64,000 nt of DNA from Streptomyces sp. MMG1121 (GCF_001280015.1 NZ_LGDV01000226.1:248001-312000), one strand, 5' to 3'. Counted from the first letter of the stretch, positions 37,542-46,260 are shown. The notes: generated by a model not told the origin, from the sequence alone. A program made the numbers and translations.

Positions 37542-38102
37542 TCACAGCCGGCGGGCGCAGCCCACCGGCTCGTCTCCGCCCAACTGGACGTACAACGCCG
37601 TCGACGCCGGGCAGTCCGCCCGGGTCGCGGCCGCCTCGGTGATCCGGTACTGGGGCCGGTGTCCGCCCGAGCCGTCGCAGGGCGTCTCGCGGACCTGGCC
37701 CGCCCCGGAGGTGTACACGCAGTCGCCCGGGATCGTGCGCGGGCCGCCCCCGCCGCCGGGATCGCCGGGGTGCGGGGGCTCCAGCTCGCGCATGCAGGCG
37801 TAGCCCCGGGCGCCGATGTGCAGCACGAAGTCGGTGGTCGGCGGGCACAGCGGGCCGTCGGCCGCCGCACCGTCGTAGCGGGCGACGACCCTGGCCGCCG
37901 CCCGCTCGCTCGCGCAGGGCACCTCGGTGACCCGGGACGTGCCGAAGGAACTGCACGCGCCGACCGCGAGGAACCCGGTGCCGTATCCGCTGCTCGCGGT
38001 GGGGCGGGCGTCGCCTGCGGACGTGCCCGCCGGGCCCCGGCAACCGGTCAGCAGCGCGGCCAGCAGCAGGCACACGAGCCCCGAGGCACCTTTCCCGCGC
38101 AT
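37542..38102 (-). CDS. hypothetical lipoprotein
   Basis: A 186-residue lipoprotein. The N-terminus ASGLVCLLLAALLTGCRG has a lipobox (LTGC), so the protein should be anchored to the outer face of the membrane. The mature part has several cysteines spread through it (ACSSFGTS, VPCASE, LCPPTTD, ACMREL, GDCVYT, PCDGSG, DCPAS, GCARRL), which suggests disulfide-linked repeats. No family was recognised. The ATG was chosen for the GGGGGG site 5 bases upstream. It converges with the S28 peptidase gene. Confidence 0.82.
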   Translation of the reverse strand: MRGKGASGLVCLLLAALLTGCRGPAGTSAGDARPTASSGYGTGFLAVGACSSFGTSRVTEVPCASERAAARVVARYDGAAADGPLCPPTTDFVLHIGARGYACMRELEPPHPGDPGGGGGPRTIPGDCVYTSGAGQVRETPCDGSGGHRPQYRITEAAATRADCPASTALYVQLGGDEPVGCARRL

Positions 38103-38167
38103 CGCCACCCCCCCGACAGGATGGTTTCCGGCTTTTGTGGGTGTTACGCCCGGTGTGTGGCGTACGC

Positions 38168-40003
38168 CTAGTACGTCAGTCCGTGCCCGATCGGATACAG
38201 CACCTGCGCCGGATCGTCCGCCCGCCGCACCTCCACCGGCAGCTTCCCGCGCGGCGCCACCCGTCCGGCGATCACCCGCGCGGCGGCCCGCACCTCGACG
38301 TCGGTCCAGCCGTACGACGTCAAACAGGATTTGACGGAGGGGAGTTGGGCCACGTCGTAGGGGTTGCGGACGGCGAGGGCCGCCAGCGGCCGGCCCGTGG
38401 CCAGCAGCCGCTCCACCAGGGTCCGCTGTGCGTCGCCCGCCGTCACGTTGTACGTCGCCACGACGATCGCGTCCGCGTCCCGCGCCGCCGTGACCGCCTT
38501 GGCGATGGCCGCGGCGGAGGGCGGGGTGCCGGTGGACAGGGCCGTGGCGGTGAAGCCCAGTTCGGCGAGGGCGGCGGCCAGGACGCCGGTGGGCGGGCCG
38601 GTGGTGCCGGAGGGGGAGTCCGGGTCCGCGCCGACGACCAGGATCCGGCGTTCGGTGCGCGGGGCGAAGGGGAGGGTGCGGTCCTCGTTGACGAGCAGGG
38701 TCGTGGTCCGCTCGGCGATCCGGTCGGCGGCGGCCAGGTGCGCCGGGCTGCCCACCGTGCGCCCGACGCCCGCCCGGGAGGTGTACGGCTCGTCGAAGAG
38801 GCCGAGCCGGGACTTCAGCCGCAGGATGCGCAGGATCGATTCGTCCAGCCGGGATTCCGTCAGCTCGCCGTCCTGGACGGCCTTCAGCACGGCGTGCCAG
38901 GCCACGTCGATCGACGGCGGGTTGAGCAACTGGTCCACCCCGGCCTTCAGCGCGAGCACCGGGACCCGGTCGTCGCCGTACTTGGTGCGCACGCCCTCCA
39001 TGCCGAGGGAGTCGGTGATGACGACGCCGTCGTAGCCCAGCTCCCCGCGCAGGATGCCGCTGAGGACCGGGCGGGAGAGGGTGGCCGGGTCGCCGGAGTC
39101 GTCCAGGGCCGGGAACTGGATGTGCGCGGTCATGACCGAGTCGATGCCGGCGGCGATCGCGGCCCGGAACGGCACGGCGTCCAGCTTCTCCCACAGGTCC
39201 CGGCTGTGCGTGATGACCGGGAAGCCGGTGTGGCTGTCGACAGCGGTGTCGCCGTGGCCCGGGAAGTGCTTGGCGGTGGCCGCGACCCGGGACGCCTGGT
39301 AGCCCTTCACCTCGGCGGCCACCAGCGCGGCGACCGCGTCCGGGTCGGCGCCGAAGGAGCGGACCCCGATGATCGGGTTGGCGGGGTTGACGTTGACGTC
39401 GGCGTCGGGGGAGTAGTCCTGGTTGATCCCCATCGCACGCAGCTCGGCGCCGGAGATCCGGCCGAGGGTCTCGGCGTCGGAACGGGAGCCGCCCGCCCCT
39501 ACCGCCATCGCGCCCGGGAAGAGCGTGGCGGGCTTGCCGACCCGGCAGACCGCGCCGTGCTCCTGGTCGGTGGCGACGAGCACCGGCAGGCCGCGCGGCT
39601 GTTCCAGGGAGGCCTGCTGGATGCCGTCGGAGAGGTCCGCGATCTGCCGCGGATCACGGGTGTTGTGCGCCCACGTGAAGTAGATGATGCCGCCGACCCG
39701 GTACTTCGCGATCAGCTCGGCGGCCGTACGGACGCCGAGCTCCTTGATGTTGGCATCGATGTCGGCCTGGTCCGGGGCGGTCGCGGAGTGGCCGTAGACC
39801 CGCATCACGAAGAGCTGGCCGGCCTTCTCCTCCAGAGTCATCCGGGAGATCAGGGCGCGCAGCCCGCGGTCGTCGGGGGGAGCGGCGGCGCGGGCGGACG
39901 TCGCTACGGTCAGCGCGGCGGTGAGACCCGCGGTGGCGGTGAGGACGGCACGTCTGGACGGCCGTGCGGTGCTTCCCGCGCTTCCCGTGCTGGTGTCGTG
40001 CAC
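38168..40003 (-). CDS. GH3 beta-N-acetylhexosaminidase (NagZ-like), secreted
   Basis: A 611-residue glycoside hydrolase family 3 enzyme of the NagZ branch with a C-terminal GH3-C domain. An N-terminal twin-arginine leader (RPSRRAVLTATAG, Arg17-Arg18) suggests Tat export. The diagnostic NagZ loop KHFPGHGDTAVDSH is at about 245-258, carrying the His/Asp acid-base dyad, and the nucleophile Asp is in GVVITDSLGMEG (about 331). It probably releases GlcNAc from chitin oligomers or peptidoglycan fragments. The GTG at 40003 follows AAGGAG by 5 bases. It is divergent from an EPSP-synthase-like gene across 138 bp. Confidence 0.93.
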   Translation of the reverse strand: MHDTSTGSAGSTARPSRRAVLTATAGLTAALTVATSARAAAPPDDRGLRALISRMTLEEKAGQLFVMRVYGHSATAPDQADIDANIKELGVRTAAELIAKYRVGGIIYFTWAHNTRDPRQIADLSDGIQQASLEQPRGLPVLVATDQEHGAVCRVGKPATLFPGAMAVGAGGSRSDAETLGRISGAELRAMGINQDYSPDADVNVNPANPIIGVRSFGADPDAVAALVAAEVKGYQASRVAATAKHFPGHGDTAVDSHTGFPVITHSRDLWEKLDAVPFRAAIAAGIDSVMTAHIQFPALDDSGDPATLSRPVLSGILRGELGYDGVVITDSLGMEGVRTKYGDDRVPVLALKAGVDQLLNPPSIDVAWHAVLKAVQDGELTESRLDESILRILRLKSRLGLFDEPYTSRAGVGRTVGSPAHLAAADRIAERTTTLLVNEDRTLPFAPRTERRILVVGADPDSPSGTTGPPTGVLAAALAELGFTATALSTGTPPSAAAIAKAVTAARDADAIVVATYNVTAGDAQRTLVERLLATGRPLAALAVRNPYDVAQLPSVKSCLTSYGWTDVEVRAAARVIAGRVAPRGKLPVEVRRADDPAQVLYPIGHGLTY

Positions 40004-40141
40004 GTGCGCTCCTTCCGGAGGAGAACCGCTGGAGCATGCACAGTAACCACCGAGGCGCCGCCAGCGACGCATTCGCGAGGCGCGCCGTCCAGCCCCTGGA
40101 CATGCGTGACCGGGGCGGGGGTGAGCGGCCATCATGCGGCC

Positions 40142-41416
40142 ATGCCCGCAGTCGACATCCCCGGTTCCAAGTCCATCACCGCCCGCGCGCTCTTCCTCGC
40201 GGCCGCCGCCGACGGCGTCAGCACCCTGGTACGCCCCCTGCGCTCCGACGACACCGAGGGCTTCGCCGAGGGCCTGACCCGGCTCGGCTACCGGGTGGGC
40301 CGCACCCCCGACACCTGGCAGGTGGACGGCCGCCCGCAGGGACCGGCGCACGCCGAGGCCGACGTCCACTGCCGCGACGGCGCCACCACCGCCCGCTTCC
40401 TGCCCGCCCTGGCCGCGGCCGGACACGGCACCTACCGTTTCGACGCCTCCCCGCAGATGCGCCGCCGCCCCCTCGGCCCGCTCACCCGCGCCCTGCGCGA
40501 CCTGGGCGTCGACCTGCGGCACGAGCAGGCCGAGGGGCACCACCCGCTCACCGTCCGGGCCGCCGGCGTCGAGGGCGGCGAGGTCGTGCTGGACGCCGGC
40601 CAGTCCTCGCAGTACCTGACCGCACTGCTCCTGCTGGGCCCGCTGACCCGCACCGGCCTGCGGATCCGGGTGACCGACCTGGTCTCGGCGCCGTACGTGG
40701 AGATCACGCTCGCGATGATGCGGGCGTTCGGGGTCGAGGTGGTCCGGGACGGCGACGTCTTCTCGGTCCCGCCCGGCGGCTATCTGGCCACCACCTACGC
40801 GATCGAGCCGGACGCCTCCACCGCGAGCTACTTCTTCGCCGCGGCCGCCGTCACCCCGGGCCACGAGGTGACCGTGCCGGGCCTCGGCTCGGGCGCGCTC
40901 CAGGGCGATCTGCGCTTCGTCGAGGTGCTGCGGCGGATGGGCGCCGAGGTGGAGATCGCGCGGGACCGGACGACCGTACGCGGTACGGGAGTCCTGCGCG
41001 GGATCACCGTGAACATGCGGGACATCTCCGACACCATGCCGACGCTGGCCGCGATCGCGCCGTTCGCCTCCGGACCGGTCCGCATCGAGGACGTGGCGAA
41101 CACCCGGGTGAAGGAGTGCGACCGGCTGGAGGCCTGCGCGGACAACCTCCGGCGGCTCGGCGTGCGGGTGGCGACCGGCCCCGACCGGATCGAGATCAGC
41201 CCCGGCACCCCCGCACCCGGCACCGAGATCAAGACCTTCGGCGACCACCGCATCGTCATGTCCTTCGCCGTGACCGCCCTGCGCACGTCCGGCCTGACGT
41301 ACGACGACCCCGGCTGCGTCCGCAAGACGTTCCCGACGTTCCACGAGGCGTTCGCGTCCCAACGGGACGCTGGGAACCGGGCGACCGGCCACGACGCGGC
41401 CGCAGGCGCCGGATGA
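40142..41416 (+). CDS. EPSP synthase (AroA) paralogue
   Basis: A 424-residue 3-phosphoshikimate 1-carboxyvinyltransferase homologue. Catalytic positions are conserved: PGSKS near residue 7-11, SSQ in DAGQSSQYLTALLLL, SDTMPT, RVKECDRLEA, FGDHRIVMS and the late RKTF lysine. Two usual positions differ. The P-G-S-K-S-x-T-N-R motif has Ala instead of Asn (SITARAL). The N-A-G-T glyphosate-site loop reads D79-G-A-T82, placing Ala where E. coli has Gly96. No other shikimate-pathway gene is nearby, so this is probably a second copy or a specialised enzyme rather than the housekeeping AroA. The weak ribosome site makes the start less certain. Confidence 0.88.
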   Translation: MPAVDIPGSKSITARALFLAAAADGVSTLVRPLRSDDTEGFAEGLTRLGYRVGRTPDTWQVDGRPQGPAHAEADVHCRDGATTARFLPALAAAGHGTYRFDASPQMRRRPLGPLTRALRDLGVDLRHEQAEGHHPLTVRAAGVEGGEVVLDAGQSSQYLTALLLLGPLTRTGLRIRVTDLVSAPYVEITLAMMRAFGVEVVRDGDVFSVPPGGYLATTYAIEPDASTASYFFAAAAVTPGHEVTVPGLGSGALQGDLRFVEVLRRMGAEVEIARDRTTVRGTGVLRGITVNMRDISDTMPTLAAIAPFASGPVRIEDVANTRVKECDRLEACADNLRRLGVRVATGPDRIEISPGTPAPGTEIKTFGDHRIVMSFAVTALRTSGLTYDDPGCVRKTFPTFHEAFASQRDAGNRATGHDAAAGAG

Positions 41417-41432
41417 CCGTACCCGGCACCGG

Positions 41433-42233
41433 CTACGCGGCCTCGTCCAGCAGGCGCAGCACGTGCTCGCGCCCGCCCGCGAGCAGCCCGGCCAGCGGCG
41501 CGGCCGCCTCGTACCACCGCTTCTCGTACTCCCAGCACAGCCACCCGTCCCAGCCGCGCCGGCACAGGACGTCCACGCACTCGGTGAGCGGCAGCACCCC
41601 CGCGCCCAGCGGCAGCGGCGTCGTGTCCTCGGCCGAGGCGATGTCCTTGACCTGCACGTATCCCAGATGCGGGGCGAGGGCCGCGTAGCTGTCCGAGGGC
41701 TGCTCGCCGCCCAGCCAGGTGTGCATCACGTCCCACAGCGCGCCGACGTGACCGTGTCCGACCAGGCCCAGCACACGGATCGCGGCGGCACCGGTGCGGT
41801 GCGAGTCATGGGTCTCCAGCAGGATCCGCACCCCGAGGGCGGCGGCGTCCTCGGCTACGGTGCCGAGCCGCCGGGCGGCGATCGCGTCGGACTCGGCGGG
41901 CGGCCGGGACGGATCGGCGCCGGGGAAGACCCGGATGAAGGGCGCGCCCAGGTCATGGGCCAACTCCAGGAGTTGACGCGTCTCGTCGACGACCGGGCCG
42001 TCCCCGCCGGGTGCCGCGAGGCGGGCGTACCCGGCGACGCACAGGACTTCGACCCCGGCCGCCTTGAACTCGGCGGCCACATCGGCCCGTTGCGCCGCCC
42101 CGAGGCCCGGATGCACCGGCTCCTCCGGATGCGCGCGCAGCTCGACTCCGTGATAGCCGTGCGCGGTGGCGAGCGCCAGCACGTCCGGCACCGGAAGACC
42201 GGGAACCCCGAGGGTGGAGAAGGCTAGCTTCAT
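41433..42233 (-). CDS. sugar-phosphate isomerase/epimerase-family TIM barrel
   Basis: A 266-residue xylose-isomerase-like TIM barrel. It starts KLAFSTLGVPGLPVPDVLALATAHGYHGVELR and has metal-site positions in ILLETHDSH, ALWDVMHTW, YVQVKDIA and LCWEYEKRW. Such proteins include inosose dehydratases, hydroxypyruvate isomerases and 3-dehydroshikimate dehydratases. The choice cannot be made from sequence alone. It converges with the EPSP-synthase-like gene 16 bp apart. The ATG at 42233 was chosen over a GTG two codons earlier. No signal peptide. Confidence 0.85.
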   Translation of the reverse strand: MKLAFSTLGVPGLPVPDVLALATAHGYHGVELRAHPEEPVHPGLGAAQRADVAAEFKAAGVEVLCVAGYARLAAPGGDGPVVDETRQLLELAHDLGAPFIRVFPGADPSRPPAESDAIAARRLGTVAEDAAALGVRILLETHDSHRTGAAAIRVLGLVGHGHVGALWDVMHTWLGGEQPSDSYAALAPHLGYVQVKDIASAEDTTPLPLGAGVLPLTECVDVLCRRGWDGWLCWEYEKRWYEAAAPLAGLLAGGREHVLRLLDEAA

Positions 42234-42251
42234 GGTCACGGACCTTACTCG

Positions 42252-43106
42252 TCACTCGCCCGACCGGTGCAGATCCAGGCGCCAGTCCTGGCCGGTCAGG
42301 TCCTTGCCGAAGGAGCGGTGCGGTTTCTCGGCGGTGAGCACGAAGCCGTGCCGCCGGTAGAGGCGCCGGGCGGCGCCGAGCACGTCGTTCGTCCACAGCA
42401 CCAGGTCCCGGTAGCCGACCCCGCGCGCGAAGTCCACTACCGCCCCGACCAGCCGGTCCCCGATGCCGAGCCCCCGTGCCGCCGGCTCGACCAGCAGCAG
42501 CCGCAGCCGCGCGGCGCCCGGGGCGTCGTCCCGTACGCACATCACGCAGCCCACGGGCCGCCCCGCCGATTCGGCGATCCACACCCGCTCCAGATGGGGA
42601 TCGTGGTCCTCGGCGAAGTCGGCGACGATCCGGGCCACCAGTCCCTCGTAATCGGCGTTCCAGCCGTGCTCGGCGGCGTACAGCGCGGCGTTGCGCTGCA
42701 CGATCCAGCCGAGGTCACCGGGCCGGGGCTCGCGCAGGACGACCTCGGCGGGGTCGGTGGTCGCGGGGGCGTCGCCGAGGGTCGTACGGATGGTCCGCAG
42801 GGCCTGCTCCAGGCGTGTCCGCTCGACGGGACCGACCGCTTCGAGCAGCGCGCCGGCCGATTCCCGCGCCTGTGTGTCGAGCAGGGCCGCGGCGGCCCGC
42901 CCGCGCCCGGTCAGGGCCGGGCGCGCCGCCAAAGGGGTGCGCTCGACCAGTCCCGCCTCCTCGAAGGCGTCGAGCACCCGGTTCAAGTGCCCGTCCTCCA
43001 GCCCGAGTCCGGCGCGCGGCCCGGCCGGGTCGGCGCCCGTCGTGTGGGCGAGTTCGTGCAGCACGGTGGCGAAGCGATGGAAGGCACGGACGTCCTGGAC
43101 GGTCAT
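42252..43106 (-). CDS. MarR-GNAT fusion protein
   Basis: A 284-residue protein that joins a MarR-like winged-helix N-terminal part (about 1-125; FHRFATVLHELAHTTGAD ... LEDGHLNRVLDAFEEAGLVERTPLAARPALTGRGRAAAALLD) to a C-terminal GNAT acetyltransferase (about 135-284; EPRPGDLGWIVQRNAALYAAEHGW ... RLRLLLVEPAARGLGIGDRLVGAVVDFARGVGYRDLVLWTND). The acetyl-CoA loop reads ARGLGIG. The MarR half appears shorter than normal. Fusions of this type are known in bacteria; substrate and DNA target are unknown. It lies 18 bp from the TIM-barrel gene and is probably co-transcribed with it. Confidence 0.87.
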   Translation of the reverse strand: MTVQDVRAFHRFATVLHELAHTTGADPAGPRAGLGLEDGHLNRVLDAFEEAGLVERTPLAARPALTGRGRAAAALLDTQARESAGALLEAVGPVERTRLEQALRTIRTTLGDAPATTDPAEVVLREPRPGDLGWIVQRNAALYAAEHGWNADYEGLVARIVADFAEDHDPHLERVWIAESAGRPVGCVMCVRDDAPGAARLRLLLVEPAARGLGIGDRLVGAVVDFARGVGYRDLVLWTNDVLGAARRLYRRHGFVLTAEKPHRSFGKDLTGQDWRLDLHRSGE

Positions 43107-43220
43107 GGCTGGACCCCGATGGTTCCCGGTGGTTGAAAGCTTCAAGTACCTGGGCTTCTTTTGCTAGTTCTCTACTTTGCCCGTCGGGGCCTGCCTTTGA
43201 CTTCCCCGCTCTCTCATCGT

Positions 43221-43238
43221 ACGTTTAATAACGAACGT
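43221..43238. promoter_or_regulatory. AT-rich inverted repeat between MarR-GNAT and small secreted peptide genes
   Basis: ACGTT (43221-43225) and AACGT (43234-43238) form an 18-bp inverted repeat with an AT-rich centre in the 291-bp divergent region 43107-43397. Such sites suit MarR-type proteins, and the divergent gene encodes one. Support is the palindrome and its position only. Confidence 0.35.
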
Positions 43239-43397
43239 CACTTATATCCGTTTAGAACCGGAAGTGACGTGCCCGTCGTAAACCGCCATCGCGGGCGGCG
43301 GACGCCGCCCAGAGCTGCGCGCAGGCTCTGGTGCGTACGAGGACGGCCCCCGTTGGCGGCCGCCGTAAGAATCCACACCCTCGGAGAGGGGCATATC

Positions 43398-43592
43398 ATG
43401 CGCGCGCACACCACCCGTATGAAGAGAGTGGCCATCGCGGTCTGCTCAGCTCCCATCCTCGCCCTCGCGGCCGGAGCGGGAGTCGCCAGCGCGGCCACCA
43501 ACGCAGCTCCCACCAACGCAGTTCACACCAACCTCGTCGCGTACGACCACGGCGGCGGAGGCGGCTGGGGATGGGGAGATGACAACTGCTGA
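43398..43592 (+). CDS. tiny secreted peptide ending in Gly/Trp-rich Cys tail
   Basis: A 64-residue product. The ATG follows GGAGAGGGG by about 6 bases. A clear Sec signal peptide (KRVAIAVCSAPILALAAGAGVASAA) would leave a mature peptide of roughly 30 residues that ends GGGGGWGWGDDNC. The mature part has a single cysteine at its very end, two tryptophans, and a run of five glycines. It is monocistronic, closed by a strong hairpin 38 bp after the stop. I do not know a family; it could be a small secreted structural or signalling peptide. A second in-frame ATG at 43419 would still include the signal. Confidence 0.7.
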   Translation: MRAHTTRMKRVAIAVCSAPILALAAGAGVASAATNAAPTNAVHTNLVAYDHGGGGGWGWGDDNC

Positions 43593-43629
43593 ACCAGCTG
43601 TGACATGACCCCCCCTCGAAACGAAGGAC

Positions 43630-43664
43630 GGATCCGGGTGCCCGGCCCTTGGGCACCCGGATCC
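43630..43664 (+). terminator. strong hairpin terminator
   Basis: A perfect 14-bp stem (43630-43643 with 43651-43664, GGATCCGGGTGCCC and its complement) and a 7-base loop lie between the small peptide gene and the flavin monooxygenase gene. Confidence 0.85.
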
Positions 43665-43710
43665 CTATGACCCCGGGGCGTGACCCCGCGGCCGTGAAGG
43701 CGGTGACCGG

Positions 43711-44982
43711 ATGAGGATCGTCTGCGTGGGCGGAGGCCCGGCCGGGCTGTACTTCTCGATCTCGGCGAAGTTGCGGGACGCCGGGCACGAGATCACGGTG
43801 ATCGAACGCGACCCGCCGGAGGCCACGTACGGCTGGGGCGTCGTGTACTGGAGCGACCTGCTGGACATCCTGCACCGCAACGACCCCGAGAGCGCCCGGG
43901 CGGTGAGCGCCGGTTCCGTGCTCTGGCAGGGGCAGGAGGTGCAACTGCACGGCAGCCGGCACGACGGTACGGCGTACTTCGGAGGGTACGGCTACAGCAT
44001 GGGCCGCGCGGCCCTGCTGGACGTCCTGACCCGGCGCGCGAAGGCACTCGGCGTGGACGTGCGGCACGGGGAGCGCCTGGCCGACCCCGCCGACCTGCCG
44101 GAGGCCGACCTGGTCCTGGCCGCCGACGGTGCGGGCAGCCGGATCCGGCAGAGCCGCGCCGAGCACTTCGGCACCACGACGGAGACCGGCCGCAATCACT
44201 ACATCTGGCTCGGCACGGACCGGCAGTTCGACAGCTTCGTGTTCTGCTTCGAACAGACCCCGGCGGGCTGGATCTGGTTCCACGCCTATCCGTCGATCCG
44301 CGGGATCAGCACCTGCATCGTGGAGTGCTCCCCGCAGACCTGGCAGGGCCTGGGCCTGGACTCGCTCGACGCCGAGGACGCCGTACCCCTGCTGGAGAAG
44401 ATCTTCCACCGCGCGCTCGACGGCCACTCCCTGATCAGCAGATCACGCGGCGAACCGGCGAAGTGGCAGCGGTTCACGCACCTCAGCAACGAGACGTGGG
44501 TCGACGGCAACATCGTCCTGGCCGGCGACGCCGCGCACACCACCCACTTCACGCTCGGGTCCGGCACCCGGCTGGCGATGATCGACGCGATCGTGCTGGC
44601 CCACAGCCTCGCCCAGGAGCTGGATCCGCAGGCGGCGCTGCGCGCGTACGACGAGCACCGGCGCGCGGAACTGCACTCCATCCAGGCCGGAGCGCGCTCC
44701 AGCATGGCCTGGTTCGAACAGCTGGACGACTACCTGGACCGCGACCCGGTCTCCTTCGCCTACGCGATGTCGGTCCGCACGGGCCACGAGTCCCCCTGGC
44801 GCTACCAGGTCCACCTGGCCAACCAGATCCCCGCCCTGCGCAACGCCCGCCAGGCCTACGAGACGGGACGGCGCTGGTACCGGGACCGCCGCAGGGGCGA
44901 GGCCCCGCTCCCGCTGCTGGGCCGTTCGCTTGCCGGCCGGGAACAATCGGGTGGCGGGCGCTCAGGCGCGCGGCACTCCTGA
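43711..44982 (+). CDS. FAD-dependent aromatic monooxygenase
   Basis: A 423-residue class A flavoprotein monooxygenase. It has an N-terminal Rossmann motif (RIVCVGGGPAGLYFSISAKL), a middle D-G motif (LVLAADGAGSRIR) and the late FAD/GD motif (GNIVLAGDAAHTTHFTLGSGTRLAMIDA). Its whole layout recalls the salicylyl-CoA 5-hydroxylase / tryptophan-hydroxylase VioD-like group more than the classical p-hydroxybenzoate hydroxylases. The ATG is at 43711, with only a weak ribosome site. Its 3' end overlaps the convergent LacI gene by 21 bp. Substrate unknown; an aromatic acid or aryl-CoA is likely. Confidence 0.88.
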   Translation: MRIVCVGGGPAGLYFSISAKLRDAGHEITVIERDPPEATYGWGVVYWSDLLDILHRNDPESARAVSAGSVLWQGQEVQLHGSRHDGTAYFGGYGYSMGRAALLDVLTRRAKALGVDVRHGERLADPADLPEADLVLAADGAGSRIRQSRAEHFGTTTETGRNHYIWLGTDRQFDSFVFCFEQTPAGWIWFHAYPSIRGISTCIVECSPQTWQGLGLDSLDAEDAVPLLEKIFHRALDGHSLISRSRGEPAKWQRFTHLSNETWVDGNIVLAGDAAHTTHFTLGSGTRLAMIDAIVLAHSLAQELDPQAALRAYDEHRRAELHSIQAGARSSMAWFEQLDDYLDRDPVSFAYAMSVRTGHESPWRYQVHLANQIPALRNARQAYETGRRWYRDRRRGEAPLPLLGRSLAGREQSGGGRSGARHS

Positions 44983-46008
44983 GGACCCCCGCACCATCAA
45001 CTCCCCCCGGACCGTCGCGACACCGCCCGGCGGCGGTTCCTCGCGCCCCATGGCGATACGCCCGGCCCTGGCCCCCGCCTCCGCCAGCGGCAACCGCACC
45101 GTCGTCAGCGAAGGCACCGCGTCGATGCTGAACGGCAGATCGTCGAACCCGGCCACCGACACGTCCCCGGGAATCCGCAGCCCCGACTCCCGCAGCGCGG
45201 CACACGCCCCCAGCGCGACGGAGTCGTTCGCGGCGACGATCGCCGTCAGACCCGGGTCCCGGCGCAGCAGTTCCAGCGTGGCCTCGTACCCGGACCGGCG
45301 GTCGTAGCGGCCGTACACCGTCCGGCGCGGGTCGTCCTCGATCCCCGCCGCCGCCAGCGCCGCGCGGTGGCCCTCCAGCCGGTGCCGGGTCGTGGTCCGC
45401 TCCTCGGGCCCGGCGATATAGCCGAGGCGGCGGTGGCCGAGACCGATCAGGTGCTCGGTCAGCCGGTGTGCGCCGCCACGGTTGTCGAAGGTCAGCGCGA
45501 CGGCCTCGGTCTGCGGCGCCGGCGGCCGCCCGCACAGCACCACCCGGGTCCCGGCCTCCGCCAGCTTGCGCAGCTTCGCCGCGACCGCCGCCGCGTGCGG
45601 GGCGTCCTCCACGGCGCCGCCGGTCAGCACCACGGCCGCGGCCCGCTGCCGCTGCAGCAGGGTCAGATACGTCAGCTCGCGCTCGGGCGAGCCCCCGGTG
45701 TTGCAGACGACCGCCAGGCGCTCGCCGCCCGCCCGGCCGCCCGGCCCCCCGATCTCGGCCTGTATGGCGGACGCCATGATCCCGAAGAAGGGGTCCGCGA
45801 TGTCGTTCACCAGAATCCCGACCAGGTCGGACGTGGCGGCGGCCAGCGCGCTCGCGGGACCGTTGAGGACGTAGTCCAGCTCGTCCACCGCCCGTAGCAC
45901 CCGTTCGCGTGTGGAGGCGGCCACCGGGTAGTTGCCGTTCAGCACGCGCGACACCGTCGCGGGGGAGACCTGGGCGCGGGCCGCCACGTCCGCCAGGGTC
46001 ACCGTCAT
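44962..46008 (-). CDS. LacI-family regulator of the divergent oxidoreductase operon
   Basis: A 348-residue LacI regulator with the HTH and hinge (VTLADVAARAQVSPATVSRVLNGNYPVAASTRERVLRAVDELDYVLN) followed by a periplasmic-binding-protein-like sensor (LVGILVNDIADPFFG ... GLTAIVAANDSVALGACAALRE). The ATG at 46008 has GGAGGA about 4-5 bases upstream. It is divergent from the Gfo/Idh-DUF993-isomerase operon, whose start region holds a LacI-type palindrome, and is probably its repressor. The sensor should bind a sugar or polyol, consistent with the enzymes encoded there. Confidence 0.92.
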   Translation of the reverse strand: MTVTLADVAARAQVSPATVSRVLNGNYPVAASTRERVLRAVDELDYVLNGPASALAAATSDLVGILVNDIADPFFGIMASAIQAEIGGPGGRAGGERLAVVCNTGGSPERELTYLTLLQRQRAAAVVLTGGAVEDAPHAAAVAAKLRKLAEAGTRVVLCGRPPAPQTEAVALTFDNRGGAHRLTEHLIGLGHRRLGYIAGPEERTTTRHRLEGHRAALAAAGIEDDPRRTVYGRYDRRSGYEATLELLRRDPGLTAIVAANDSVALGACAALRESGLRIPGDVSVAGFDDLPFSIDAVPSLTTVRLPLAEAGARAGRIAMGREEPPPGGVATVRGELMVRGSSGVPRA

Positions 46009-46193
46009 GTCGTCGTCCTCCGGTCGCGCTTCGTGTCGTACGCCCTCGTAGACAGCCAGACCCTGCTCCTGGTTCCGAGCAGATCTTCCAGCAGACCTTA
46101 AAGCCATGAACCCCGGTCGTTCGCCCCCTCGAACAACTCGAAGGGGACACGGTCTTGTACAGACCAGTGTCCAGAGGCTAGCTTCTCACTGAT

Positions 46194-46207
46194 AGAAAGC
46201 GCTTGCT
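46194..46207. promoter_or_regulatory. LacI-type operator
   Basis: AGAAAGCGCTTGCT contains the AAGCGCTT palindrome centred on CG, the usual form of LacI/GalR operators in actinobacteria. It lies 54 bp before the oxidoreductase start, in the divergent region with the LacI gene. Confidence 0.65.
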
Positions 46208-46260
46208 GCACTCGCTTGTCGTACTGATCGGGGCGCGCGGCGCCCACAGAGGGGACTGAC

